A stretch of DNA of 23,238 bases from JADJNW01 sp964549655 (GTDB lineage Bacteria; Bacteroidota; Bacteroidia; Chitinophagales; Saprospiraceae), in the NCBI GenBank assembly GCA_964549655.1, contig CAZJXN010000087.1, positions 1 to 23,238 of the forward strand, read 5' to 3'. The notes under the pieces are model-generated. The model was not told where the DNA came from. It was given only the letters and a program-made list of their open reading frames with translations, and did not search any database. Made by a program: the position numbers and the translations under genes. Position 1 is the first letter of the stretch, and every line of letters starts with the position of its first letter. Shown in pieces: positions 1 to 7,531 of the stretch.

Positions 1-345
1 ATCAACCCCTTTTTCCAGTAGATGGGTAGCAAAAGAATGGCGTAAGGTATGGACGCTTACTTTCTTTTGAATGCCTACTTTTTTACAGATTTCTTAAAAA
101 AACGCCTGAATACTTCTTGTAGCATATTGCACACCTTCCTGCCCCTAAAAGAGGTATTCCTTCGGCTGATATTCTTTAAAATAAGTTCTCAACAGTGCCA
201 GCGTTTTGGGAGAAAGCAAGGTATAGCGGTCTTTTTTTTCCTTGCCCTGTTCGATTCATATCTGCTTCTTTTCCGAGTCTATATCTTTGATTTTTAGATT
301 GATAACCTCACTGATTCTCAACCATTCCGATAAGGTTTCACTCAC
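1..345 (-). pseudogene. Tyrosine recombinase (phage integrase family), decayed C-terminal half, runs off left edge
   Basis: Read on the minus strand, this stretch gives the C-terminal catalytic part of a XerC/XerD-like site-specific recombinase in pieces. In order these are an Arg-box region reading EWLRISEVINLKIKDID, the beta-hairpin lysine region reading EKKDRYTLLSPKTLALL, and the H-x-x-R box reading HTLRHSFATHLLEKG. The catalytic tyrosine would lie beyond position 1. The reading frame is broken by an in-frame TGA at 256-258 (expected Arg codon), a one-base frame change near 141-148, and an in-frame TAA at 94-96. No N-terminal SAM-like domain is found upstream; homology stops near 345, 160 bases after the ahcY stop codon. 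This is a dead remnant of an integrase from a mobile element or integron-like locus. The family is certain from the boxes; which element it came from cannot be told. Confidence 0.85.
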
Positions 346-370
346 TCAGGCATGATATTCTTCTGACATA

Positions 371-407
371 AAAAAGGCTCCCGCAGCCGCGCCACGAAAG
401 CCTTTTT
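371..407 (-). terminator. Rho-independent terminator downstream of ahcY
   Basis: A 9-bp perfect stem (AAAAAGGCT at 371-379 with AGCCTTTTT at 399-407) encloses a GC-rich loop. Read on the minus strand, it ends in a U run. It lies about 100 bases past the ahcY stop codon, beyond the large inverted repeat at 412-487. Confidence 0.6.
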
Positions 408-411
408 ATTT

Positions 412-487
412 GGAACATAGGAGGATGGGAGCATAGGAGGAACACGTCCCAAAATCCTCCTATTTTCCCATCCTCCCAACTTGTTCC
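412..487. repeat. Long imperfect inverted repeat (30 / 33-base arms)
   Basis: The left arm (412-441) contains AGGAGGATGGGA followed by ATAGGAGGA. The right arm (455-487) is its reverse complement with a few internal gaps and mismatches; the outer ends GGAACA and TGTTCC match exactly. The loop is 442-454. The arms also contain a shorter internal direct repeat (ATAGGAGG twice in the left arm). It sits between ahcY and its terminator, so it would be transcribed as a long purine/pyrimidine hairpin. It looks like a small palindromic repeat element rather than a plain terminator. Confidence 0.7.
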
Positions 488-504
488 GTATAGCGGAATC
501 CTCT

Positions 505-1818
505 TTAATATCTATAATATTCCGGCTTAAACGGTCCCGCTTGCTCCACGCCAATATAATCCGCTTGTTTCGTGTTCAATTCTTCCAGTTCTACGCCGAT
601 TTTCGCCAAGTGCAAACGCGCTACTTCTTCATCCAAATGCTTCGGTAACACATACACTTGATTCTCATATTTAGCGGCATTCATCCACAATTCGATTTGC
701 GCCAATACTTGATTGGTAAAAGAATTCGACATTACAAAAGACGGGTGACCCGTACCTACGCCCAAATTCACCAAACGCCCTTCTGCCAACAGAATTACGT
801 CTTTACCATCAATCGTATATTTATCCACTTGCGGCTTGATAACGATTTTTGAGTGACCATAATTTTCATTCAGCCACGCCATGTCAATTTCATTATCAAA
901 GTGACCGATATTACACAAAATCGCTTTGTCTTTCATCAATTTGAAATGCTCGCCCGTCACGATGTCGCAATTGCCCGTCGCCGTGATGACGATGTCTGCC
1001 CGCGGAATCGCATTCGACATTTTCTTTACTTCAAATCCATCCATCGCCGCTTGCAATGCGCAAATCGGGTCAATTTCGGTCACAATCACGCGACAACCCG
1101 CACCCTGCAACGAAGCCGCCGTACCTTTGCCTACATCGCCATAACCCGCTACCACTGCCACTTTCCCAGCCATCATAATATCCGTCCCGCGCCGGATTGC
1201 ATCTACTGCCGATTCTTTACAACCGTATTTATTATCAAATTTTGATTTTGTAACCGAGTCATTCACATTAATCGCCGGCATCGTCAACGTGCCTTTTTTC
1301 ACGCGCTCGTACAAGCGGTGCACACCTGTCGTCGTCTCTTCGCTCAAACCTCTGATTCCGGCTACCAATTCTGGATTTTCATCCAACACCAAATTCGTCA
1401 AATCCCCACCATCATCCAAAATCATATTCAAAGGCTGCCCATCTTCAAACGCATACAACGTCTGCTCGATACACCAATTGAATTCCTCTTCGTTCATGCC
1501 TTTCCAGGCAAATACTGGAATACCCGCCGCCGCAATCGCCGCCGCCGCGTGGTCCTGCGTCGAGAAAATATTACAAGATGACCAGCTTACCTCCGCGCCC
1601 AATTCTATAAGTGTCTCAATCAACACCGCCGTCTGAATCGTCATGTGTAGACAGCCTGCAATGCGCGCGCCTGCCAACGGCTTGGTCACCCCATAGCGCT
1701 CGCGCAATGCCATCAAGCCTGGCATTTCCGCCTCGGCGAGTTCCATTTCTTTGCGCCCCCAATCCGCCAGCGCAATATCTTTTACCTTATACTTCAACGT
1801 TGTTGCTACAGCTTCCAT
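505..1818 (-). CDS. ahcY: Adenosylhomocysteinase (S-adenosyl-L-homocysteine hydrolase)
   Basis: Cytosolic NAD-dependent enzyme that reversibly splits S-adenosylhomocysteine into homocysteine and adenosine, removing the product inhibitor of methyltransferases and feeding the methyl cycle. The 437-residue length is normal for the bacterial enzyme. Visible features are the substrate-domain motif CLHMTIQTAVL with His58, the CNIFSTQDHAAAA segment at 82-94, the DDGGDLT segment at 135-141, and KSKFDN at 191-196. They continue with the NAD-binding Rossmann loop GYGDVGKG at 225-232, CNIGHFDNE at 302-310 (His306), the GTGHPS stretch at 355-360, and the C-terminal KPEYYRY tail (Lys431, Tyr435) that reaches the partner subunit's cofactor. 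The ATG start lies 37 bases downstream of a good TACCTTTG promoter box, and no upstream in-frame start is needed. It appears monocistronic, ending at a terminator. Function is very secure. Confidence 0.98.
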   Translation of the reverse strand: MEAVATTLKYKVKDIALADWGRKEMELAEAEMPGLMALRERYGVTKPLAGARIAGCLHMTIQTAVLIETLIELGAEVSWSSCNIFSTQDHAAAAIAAAGIPVFAWKGMNEEEFNWCIEQTLYAFEDGQPLNMILDDGGDLTNLVLDENPELVAGIRGLSEETTTGVHRLYERVKKGTLTMPAINVNDSVTKSKFDNKYGCKESAVDAIRRGTDIMMAGKVAVVAGYGDVGKGTAASLQGAGCRVIVTEIDPICALQAAMDGFEVKKMSNAIPRADIVITATGNCDIVTGEHFKLMKDKAILCNIGHFDNEIDMAWLNENYGHSKIVIKPQVDKYTIDGKDVILLAEGRLVNLGVGTGHPSFVMSNSFTNQVLAQIELWMNAAKYENQVYVLPKHLDEEVARLHLAKIGVELEELNTKQADYIGVEQAGPFKPEYYRY

Positions 1819-1854
1819 GCAAAATAATTTTTTGTGATACGAAATTTAGCGCCG

Positions 1855-1885
1855 CAAAGGTATAACATTCTACAAACTTTTTCAA
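1855..1885 (-). promoter_or_regulatory. ahcY promoter, Bacteroidota type
   Basis: On the minus strand, TACCTTTG (1862-1855) matches the TAnnTTTG -7 consensus exactly. A TTG core lies 20 bases upstream (1885-1883), the expected spacing for the -33 box. The predicted leader is about 30 bases. Confidence 0.65.
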
Positions 1886-1914
1886 TTGGACAAACATTTT
1901 TTGGGCGCGTCCCT

Positions 1915-2038
1915 CGACTGCCCCTTCAACGGTTGTTTTTCAAAGGAAAGTAGAAATCAGGGGCAGTCGGGGGTCGGGCTATCCGCTCTTTCCGCCGCCT
2001 TGCAGGACGGCGGAACCGCTGCTATCCCTCGCGCACAC
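1915..2038. repeat. REP-like palindromic repeat stretch
   Basis: This is GC-rich noncoding DNA in an otherwise AT-rich spacer (1819-2201, no gene seen). An 11-bp pair CGACTGCCCCT / AGGGGCAGTCG forms an outer hairpin at about 1915-1967. A second hairpin follows: TTCCGCCG at 1990-1997 pairs perfectly with CGGCGGAA at 2008-2015. The second unit is flanked by GGGCTATCCGCT and CCGCTGCTATCCCTCGCGC, which are themselves partly related (CTATCC in both). I recall similar 'GGGCTATCCGC...GCTGCTATCCCTC' palindromes scattered in Bacteroidota genomes, which would make it a REP-type element; that recollection is not checked here. Bases 2039-2201 hold nothing recognisable. Confidence 0.6.
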
Positions 2039-2201
2039 CGCGTCTTCAAATAAATCAACATTAAAAATTATTTGCAAAAGGTTCCTCCTTCCGAAGCCGT
2101 CTGAATCAGAATTTCCAAAATGATAGAATTTCCAAAATCACTCCTTCTCCCGCTCCACGTTACTCCGTCACTCAGTTTCTTCGTCTCTTCGTCTGGCATC
2201 C

Positions 2202-3047
2202 CTAAACCGCCACTTCCTGCTCCCAGCCCGTCTCCTTCAGCGCCGGGTCATTCTCCTTTTTCAAAAAATCAGCATTCGACAATGACTCCGCATCCCATTC
2301 TAAAATGGCTTCGTTTGGTACGACTGCTACGGGCGTTTTCCATGCAGTGGATTTTTCATTATACGCCAAATTGGATTGTAAAGAATAACAGGAGATAATG
2401 GACCAGCGCGGATAATCCGACAAATTTGCTTCCGAGCGGTGAAGCGTATTACTATGGAAAAACAGTGCGTCGCCCGGCTCCAATTCTGAATACACCAAGT
2501 CCATCGTTTGCAAGGCATTTTCCACCATTACCATATCCGCACCTACTTGTTCGCCCGAAAAACCGTGATTCACTCTACCTAACTTATGCGAACCTTTAAT
2601 CACTTGCAGACAACCATTTTCCTTATTCGCTTTCGTCAACGCCACCATCACACTCATCAATTGATCGGGAAACATAAACTGGTTTTTGTACCAATAGCCA
2701 TAATCCTGATGCCATTCCCAGGCGCCACCTACTTTCGGTTCTTTCTGCATGAGTTTGGAATGAAAATGGCACACCGGAGCTTCTCCATCCAATAATTGCG
2801 CTACGGCATTGACCATTTTCTCACTGCGGGTTAAGTAACCAAACACGTCATTCCCCGGCGTAAACCATAGAGAAAGCTTGGTCTTTTTACCACTTTGGTC
2901 ATTCAAATCCAGCGCATTTTTCGACATCGCGTCGTCTTCAATGGCGGTGGAGTACAACTTGTCAGTCTCCTCGCGGCTGCAAAATTGTTTGACCACCAAA
3001 TAGCCATCTCGGTGATACGATTGGATTTGTTCGGTTGTTAGTTGCAT
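2202..3047 (-). CDS. Phytanoyl-CoA dioxygenase (PhyH) family protein
   Basis: Predicted cytosolic non-haem Fe(II)/2-oxoglutarate-dependent oxygenase with a double-stranded beta-helix fold, 281 residues. The facial triad is visible as H113-Q-D115 in EWHQDYGYWY and the distal His203 in NTLHRSEANLSDYPR. Arg214 is well placed to bind the 2-oxoglutarate carboxylate. The segment ENGCLQVIKGSHKLG (143-157) is typical of PhyH-family hydroxylases acting on small molecules. The start chosen is the ATG at 3047 (MQLTTEQIQSYHRDGYL), where family similarity begins; the frame extends 21 bases further only to a TTG and is not needed. The substrate cannot be told; relatives hydroxylate compounds such as ectoine, phytanoyl-CoA or halogenated metabolites. 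It is divergent from an AraC-type regulator, which probably controls it. Confidence 0.9.
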   Translation of the reverse strand: MQLTTEQIQSYHRDGYLVVKQFCSREETDKLYSTAIEDDAMSKNALDLNDQSGKKTKLSLWFTPGNDVFGYLTRSEKMVNAVAQLLDGEAPVCHFHSKLMQKEPKVGGAWEWHQDYGYWYKNQFMFPDQLMSVMVALTKANKENGCLQVIKGSHKLGRVNHGFSGEQVGADMVMVENALQTMDLVYSELEPGDALFFHSNTLHRSEANLSDYPRWSIISCYSLQSNLAYNEKSTAWKTPVAVVPNEAILEWDAESLSNADFLKKENDPALKETGWEQEVAV

Positions 3048-3065
3048 GATTAAATATTTTATTAG

Positions 3066-3073
3066 CAAAATTA
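3066..3073 (-). promoter_or_regulatory. Candidate promoter (-7 box) of the PhyH-like gene
   Basis: TAATTTTG on the minus strand fits TAnnTTTG exactly and lies 18 bases before the ATG at 3047. The -33 region is poor. The shared 133-base divergent spacer (3048-3180) also contains the near-palindrome TGCCAAAAATGGTA, a plausible regulator site. Confidence 0.4.
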
Positions 3074-3180
3074 TAGTAATTCTTCGGAGGGTGCTACCTA
3101 AAAAATTGCCAAAAATGGTACTTTTTTAACACGATTTGTCAATTACTGCGTAAATTAGGGTTTAAAAAGAGAGAAAAACC

Positions 3181-4050
3181 ATGAAACCAGTATTGGAATA
3201 CCTGCCGAAAGAAGCCGAAGAATCGTTTGTGGTGAAAGCATTTGATTACTTGTATTATCCCACGCCCTGGCATTTTCACCCAGAATATGAGATTGTGCTG
3301 GTGACGGAAAGCACAGGCAAGTGTTTTATTGGCGATTCGGTTTCTAACTTCGAGCCGGGCGATCTGGCACTCATCGGACCAAATTTGCCCCATTTATACC
3401 GCAATGAAAGCAATTATTACCAACCAGATGCTGCGTTGCGGGCAAAGTCTATTGTTGTGCATTTTCTGGAAACGTCGTTTGGTACGCATTTTTTGAACTT
3501 GCCGGAAGCAAAAGAAATTAAAAAATTATTGGAAAAATCGAATCGGGGTTTGCACATTACCGGCATTACAAATCAAATCATAAGCGCTCAGTTATTTGAA
3601 TTGGTTGCATTAAAAGGCTTTTCCCGTTGGTTGAAATTATTGGGAATATTACATGCCCTCGCAGTTTCGGAAGACTATCATTACATTTCCAATGCCGGTA
3701 TTAGCGGGCAGAATGAATTGGAAAGTGAGCGAATGAACCAAGTATTACAATTTGTATTAAAGCATTTTAATCAGGAAATCAGTTTGAAAAATGCTGCTGA
3801 CATTGCGAATATGGCAGAAAATTCTTTTTCAAGGTACTTTAGTCAGCGCACGCGCAAGTCTTTTACGAGTTATGTCAATGAAATTCGCCTGAGCCACGCC
3901 TGTAAATTGTTGATTGAAAACCAAAAAAGTGTAGCGGAAATTTGTTTTGACTGTGGTTTTGAAACGATGTCTAATTTCAACCGGCAGTTTAAACGGCATT
4001 ATCAAATGAATCCGTTGGCGTATCGTAAAGTATATTTAAATAAATTGTAA
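3181..4050 (+). CDS. AraC family transcriptional regulator with N-terminal cupin sensor domain
   Basis: DNA-binding regulator of 289 residues. The N-terminal cupin-like beta-barrel (about 25-80) has the metal/ligand motif region PWHFHPEYEIVLV and GDLALIGPNLPHLYRN. The C-terminal AraC/XylS domain (about 185-286) has two helix-turn-helix units: first SLKNAADIANMAENSFSRYF (201-220), then the family signature from VAEICFDCGFETMSNFNRQF through NPLAYRKVY (251-285). The ATG follows an A-rich GAGAGAAAAACC leader. The cupin plus AraC layout is common in Bacteroidota regulators of carbohydrate or small-molecule uptake. The divergent PhyH-family oxygenase is its likeliest target and possibly the producer or consumer of its effector; this is inferred from orientation only. 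Confidence 0.92.
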   Translation: MKPVLEYLPKEAEESFVVKAFDYLYYPTPWHFHPEYEIVLVTESTGKCFIGDSVSNFEPGDLALIGPNLPHLYRNESNYYQPDAALRAKSIVVHFLETSFGTHFLNLPEAKEIKKLLEKSNRGLHITGITNQIISAQLFELVALKGFSRWLKLLGILHALAVSEDYHYISNAGISGQNELESERMNQVLQFVLKHFNQEISLKNAADIANMAENSFSRYFSQRTRKSFTSYVNEIRLSHACKLLIENQKSVAEICFDCGFETMSNFNRQFKRHYQMNPLAYRKVYLNKL

Positions 4051-4054
4051 AATG

Positions 4055-4618
4055 TTACTCAAAAATAACCTTCAATTCCATGTCCAAATCCGGCAGCAGT
4101 GCCGATTTCAACTTATCTTCCGTATCCGAAAGCGAAAATAACGTGTACCGATTATTCTGCAAAGTATAGACTTCAATGGTTTTATTATTGGGGTCAACGA
4201 GCCAATATTCCAGTACGCCAAATTCTTCGTAAATGTCTTTTTTTAATGTTTTATCTTTTTTAGCCGTGCTGGGCGAGAGAATTTCGACGACTAAATCTGG
4301 CGCGCCAATTATTACGCCCTCTTCATAATTTAAAACAGCAACATTTTCATTGCTGACATACACCAAATCCGGCTGCGGGGCATTTTCTTCGTTTAGAACA
4401 ACGTCAACAGGCGCATAAAAAATTTCTCCTAACTGTTTTAGTAAAATATGGTCTTCAAACTTTCGCAATAATTTTCTGGAAATTCTTTGATGAATAAAAT
4501 GGGGCGCAGATTTTCTCACAAGTATTCCTTTTAAAAGTTCATACAAATTCGAGTCGGTTTCATCGAATTCCATCTCCCGAAATTCCCGGTACGTTAATTT
4601 TTTTACAGCTACGCTCAT
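4055..4618 (-). CDS. Uma2 family (DUF820) restriction-endonuclease-like protein
   Basis: A 187-residue protein of the PD-(D/E)xK-fold Uma2/DUF820 family, abundant in cyanobacteria and Bacteroidota and of unknown cellular role. Visible hallmarks are an N-terminal LTYREFREMEF helix, the first acidic site in PQPDLVYVS (Pro83-Asp84), and the core APDLVVEILSPSTAKKD with Asp108 and Glu112. After these comes YEEFGVLEYWLVDPNNKTIEVY (130-151). Length is typical, so it appears intact. It converges on the AraC gene with only 4 bases between stop codons. Members are often found as scattered singletons with no defined partner; nothing here suggests it belongs to a defence operon. Confidence 0.9.
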   Translation of the reverse strand: MSVAVKKLTYREFREMEFDETDSNLYELLKGILVRKSAPHFIHQRISRKLLRKFEDHILLKQLGEIFYAPVDVVLNEENAPQPDLVYVSNENVAVLNYEEGVIIGAPDLVVEILSPSTAKKDKTLKKDIYEEFGVLEYWLVDPNNKTIEVYTLQNNRYTLFSLSDTEDKLKSALLPDLDMELKVIFE

Positions 4619-4769
4619 GTCTCATCATTTTTTCTGTAAAATACAGCATTCCCTTTTGAAAAACAAGTTTTCACAAAGGCAGTGATTAAATTAGAATATC
4701 TTGCGCTTTTCACCAAACAAAAATTAACTTAGTACGCTTCTAATTATACAAAAGTTTGGTCAAAAGTTT

Positions 4770-4777
4770 TACCTTTG
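4770..4777 (+). promoter_or_regulatory. Candidate -7 box of the aconitase gene
   Basis: TACCTTTG matches TAnnTTTG exactly and is the same octamer seen at ahcY. A TTTG occurs 11 bases upstream, too close for an ideal -33 box. It would give a leader of about 160 bases before the ATG at 4943. Confidence 0.4.
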
Positions 4778-4779
4778 GC

Positions 4780-4882
4780 GACCGCTTTCAATACAAAGTC
4801 AAAATTTAAAACGCTAAATTTAAAATGTAAAATGGGGCGGTCATTTGTAAATGATCAATGATAAAAAGTCGGACTTTGTATT
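4780..4882 (+). other. Potentially structured 5' leader of aconitase gene
   Basis: The spacer 4619-4942 contains no gene. Within it two perfect inverted repeats interleave: GACCGC (4780-4785) with GCGGTC (4837-4842), and AATACAAAGTC (4790-4800) with GACTTTGTATT (4872-4882). They could form alternative or knotted RNA structures in the leader. The intervening sequence is A/T-rich with repeated AAATTTAAAA. No known riboswitch class was recognised. Confidence 0.35.
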
Positions 4883-4942
4883 TGAAAACTTATTTGTTTG
4901 TTGAAAGAACCATCATTTTGTAAAATATAAAAATCAAGCGCT

Positions 4943-7225
4943 ATGCCATTCGATGTTGATATGATAAAGGCTTTGTACGAGTCTTTCCCAAACCGAGTGG
5001 ACGAAGCCCGAACTGCGCTGGGTCGTCCGCTTAATTTGACAGAGAAAATCCTCTACGCTCACCTTCACGCAGATTCTCCACTTCGCACTTATAATAAAGG
5101 CAAAGATTATGTGTTCTTCGCGCCGGATCGCGTGGCGATGCAGGATGCAACAGCGCAAATGGCATTGTTGCAATTCACTACTTGTGGACGCGAGAAAACC
5201 GCCGTGCCTTCTACCGTGCATTGCGACCACCTCATTATGGCAGAAGTGGGTGCAGCCGAGGATTTGAGAACCGCGAAAGATGTAAATGCGGAAGTATATA
5301 ATTTTTTAGCCTCCGTATCGAATAAATACGGCATTGGTTTTTGGAAACCGGGTTCGGGTATCATTCACCAGATTGTGCTGGAAAATTACGCATTTCCCGG
5401 TGGGATGATGATTGGAACGGATTCGCACACGCCGAATGCAGGTGGTTTGGGCATGGTGGCAATTGGGGTAGGCGGCGCAGATGCCGTGGATGTAATGGTG
5501 GGGATGGCGTGGGAATTGAAAATGCCGAAAGTGATAGGTGTGAAGCTGACAGGAAAAATGAGCGGTTGGACTTCTCCAAAAGACGTAATTCTAAAAGTAG
5601 CCGGTATCCTAACCGTAAAAGGCGGCACAGGTGCGATTGTAGAATATTTTGGCGAAGGAGCACAGTCTATATCTTGCACAGGTAAAGGCACAATTTGCAA
5701 TATGGGCGCGGAAATCGGCGCGACAACTTCCACTTTTGGATATGATGAAAGTATGAGCCGCTACCTGCGAGCTACGGGTCGTGCGGAAATTGCAGAATTG
5801 GCAGACGGCATTGCCGAGCACCTTACGGGTGACCCCGAATGTTATGCAAATCCAGAAGAATACTTTGACCGCGTGATTGAAATTGATTTGAATACCTTGG
5901 AGCCACTCATCAATGGTCCGTACACACCGGATTTGGCGTGGCCCATCTCGCAATTTGCGCAAGCGGTAAAAGAAAATAATTATCCACAAAAATTGGAAGT
6001 CGGTTTGATTGGTTCGTGTACGAATTCTTCCTACGAAGACCTCGACCGCGCTGCTTCTATTGCAAGACAGGCTGTTTCTAAAAGGCTAAAAGTAAAAGCA
6101 GCTTTTACCGTGACACCAGGTTCTGAATTGATTCGGTACACGGTACAACGGGATGGTCAACTCCAAGCATTTGAAGATATGGGCGGCGTGGTGCTTGCAA
6201 ATGCTTGTGGTCCTTGCATCGGGCAATGGTCGCGCCATACGGACGACCCCAATCGCGCCAATTCTATCATCACTTCTTTCAACCGGAATTTTTCTAAACG
6301 CAATGATGGCAATGCCCAAACCCGCGCCTTTGTTGCGTCTCCTGAAATTGTAACCGCGCTTGCAATCGCTGGTGATTTGACATTCAATCCGCTAACCGAT
6401 ACTTTAATCAACGAAGACGGCGAAGAAGTGCGCCTCGACCCGCCGACTGGTGTAGAGTTGCCGCCGAGCGGTTTTGCAGTGGAAGATGCTGGTTATCAAG
6501 CACCTGCGACGGATGGAAGTGTTTTTTCGATTTCGGTAAGCCCAACCTCGGAGCGCATTCAATTACTGGAACCTTTCATTCCCATCACGCAAACGCAGTT
6601 GAACGGAATGCGGATTCTTATCAAAGTGAAAGGAAAGTGTACGACCGACCACATTTCGATGGCAGGTCCTTGGTTAGAATATCGCGGTCATTTACAAAAT
6701 ATTTCTAAAAATACCTTCATCAGTGCTGTTAATGTCTTCAACGACGAGACCAATAAAGTCATCAACTACGTCACCAACGACTATATGAGCGTACCTGATT
6801 CTGGTCTCGCGTATCGCAATGCAGGTGTTGGCACGATTGTGTTTGGCGAAGACAATTACGGCGAAGGCTCTTCCCGCGAGCACGCCGCCATGCAGCCGCG
6901 CTTCTTAGGTGTGAAAGCCGTGATTGTAAAATCCTTCGCGCGCATCCATGAAACGAATTTGAAAAAACAAGGAATGTTGGCACTGACGTTCATCAATCCG
7001 TATGATTATGACTTGATTCGTCAGGATGATTTCATTGATATTTCGGGATTTGAAGACATGAATCCAAGTAGTAATATAACGGTCGTGTTGCACCATTCAG
7101 ATGGCACGAAAGACCAATTCGAAGCAGCCCATACTTACAACGAGCAGCAAATTGCTTGGGTACACGCCGGTTCTGCTTTGAACAAAATACGGCAGGGATT
7201 GGCGGAAACGGAAATGGCGATTTAG
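4943..7225 (+). CDS. Aconitate hydratase, mitochondrial-type (~760 aa)
   Basis: TCA-cycle enzyme that interconverts citrate and isocitrate through cis-aconitate with a [4Fe-4S] cluster, in the cytoplasm. The 760-residue length fits the mitochondrial-type family. Cluster ligands are visible as Cys359 in IGSCTNSSYED, and Cys422 and Cys425 in ANACGPCIGQW. Other hallmarks are VHCDHLIMAE (92-101), ENYAFPGGMMIGTDSHTPN (147-165), KCTTDHISMAGPW (575-587) beginning the swivelling C-terminal domain, and GEDNYGEGSSREHAAMQPR (645-663) with the catalytic serine region. No frameshift or missing ligand is seen. It is transcribed alone, preceded by a long A/T-rich leader and followed at 7438-7467 by a strong plus-strand terminator. 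The symbol is left blank because acnA/acnB naming does not map cleanly to this subfamily. Confidence 0.97.
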   Translation: MPFDVDMIKALYESFPNRVDEARTALGRPLNLTEKILYAHLHADSPLRTYNKGKDYVFFAPDRVAMQDATAQMALLQFTTCGREKTAVPSTVHCDHLIMAEVGAAEDLRTAKDVNAEVYNFLASVSNKYGIGFWKPGSGIIHQIVLENYAFPGGMMIGTDSHTPNAGGLGMVAIGVGGADAVDVMVGMAWELKMPKVIGVKLTGKMSGWTSPKDVILKVAGILTVKGGTGAIVEYFGEGAQSISCTGKGTICNMGAEIGATTSTFGYDESMSRYLRATGRAEIAELADGIAEHLTGDPECYANPEEYFDRVIEIDLNTLEPLINGPYTPDLAWPISQFAQAVKENNYPQKLEVGLIGSCTNSSYEDLDRAASIARQAVSKRLKVKAAFTVTPGSELIRYTVQRDGQLQAFEDMGGVVLANACGPCIGQWSRHTDDPNRANSIITSFNRNFSKRNDGNAQTRAFVASPEIVTALAIAGDLTFNPLTDTLINEDGEEVRLDPPTGVELPPSGFAVEDAGYQAPATDGSVFSISVSPTSERIQLLEPFIPITQTQLNGMRILIKVKGKCTTDHISMAGPWLEYRGHLQNISKNTFISAVNVFNDETNKVINYVTNDYMSVPDSGLAYRNAGVGTIVFGEDNYGEGSSREHAAMQPRFLGVKAVIVKSFARIHETNLKKQGMLALTFINPYDYDLIRQDDFIDISGFEDMNPSSNITVVLHHSDGTKDQFEAAHTYNEQQIAWVHAGSALNKIRQGLAETEMAI

Positions 7226-7290
7226 AGATGCAAGATTGGGGATGCCAGATAAAAAGATGCCAGATGCCGGACGGGGGGTGATTGAATGAA

Positions 7291-7320
7291 TGAGCGACCA
7301 AGTGATAAGTGCCAAATCAC
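7291..7320 (+). repeat. 30-bp repeat, left copy of a perfect inverted pair
   Basis: This 30-base sequence (core AGTGATAAGTGCCAAATCAC) recurs exactly, in reverse complement, at 11013-11042. The two copies bracket 3.7 kb of plus-strand genes. It runs straight into the tandem array that starts at 7318. Just upstream, 7226-7275 holds degenerate copies of GATGCCAGAT. Confidence 0.9.
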
Positions 7321-7416
7321 TAATCACCAATCACGTTTTACCAATCACCAATCCCATTTCACTAATCACCAATCACGTCTTACCAATCACCAATCACGTT
7401 TTACCAATTACATTTT
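7318..7416 (+). repeat. Tandem array of ~21-bp units
   Basis: About four and a half imperfect copies of a ~21-bp unit built from ACCAATCACCAATCACGTTT, with variants such as CACTAATCACCAATCAC and ACCAATCCCATTT. Because the unit is close to a multiple of three, one frame stays open through it, but no coding function is suggested. Confidence 0.85.
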
Positions 7417-7437
7417 GAATTTGACTACAATCTACAT

Positions 7438-7467
7438 AAAGCCTCTGCCCTTGCGGTGGGGGCTTTT
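7438..7467 (+). terminator. Rho-independent terminator, plus-strand specific
   Basis: AAAGCCTCTGCC (7438-7449) can pair along all 12 positions with GGTGGGGGCTTT (7455-7466), using three G-U wobbles, around a 5-base loop, and ends in TTTT. The wobbles exist only in plus-strand RNA, so it most likely ends the aconitase transcript 210 bases after its stop codon. Confidence 0.65.
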
Positions 7468-7531
7468 CTATTTCACATTTTTTTTTACGGTTCGAGGTTT
7501 ATTTTTATCTTTAAATTCAAATCTTTCCAAT

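Noticed and set aside
49..297. Plus-strand 82-codon frame at the left edge
   Set aside because: It is antisense to the recombinase remnant, whose catalytic boxes are unmistakable on the minus strand.
342..554. Minus-strand 70-codon frame overlapping the ahcY end
   Set aside because: It covers the inverted repeat and terminator and resembles no protein.
1289..1636. Plus-strand open frames inside ahcY
   Set aside because: Antisense shadows of a strongly conserved gene with no domain similarity or start signals.
1819..2201. SAH or SAM riboswitch upstream of ahcY
   Set aside because: The predicted leader is only about 30 bases and the palindromes lie upstream of the promoter; no known riboswitch core is seen.
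5341..5989. Several overlapping frames on both strands inside the aconitase gene
   Set aside because: Shadows of the coding frame; low-complexity Arg/Cys-rich or Pro-rich translations.
7226..7430. CRISPR array
   Set aside because: The ~21-bp units are contiguous and imperfect, with no unique spacers and no cas genes nearby.
7286..7531. 82-codon upstream extension of the small membrane protein
   Set aside because: It translates the 30-bp repeat, the 21-bp tandem array and the terminator hairpin; the frame is open only because the repeat unit is near a multiple of three.
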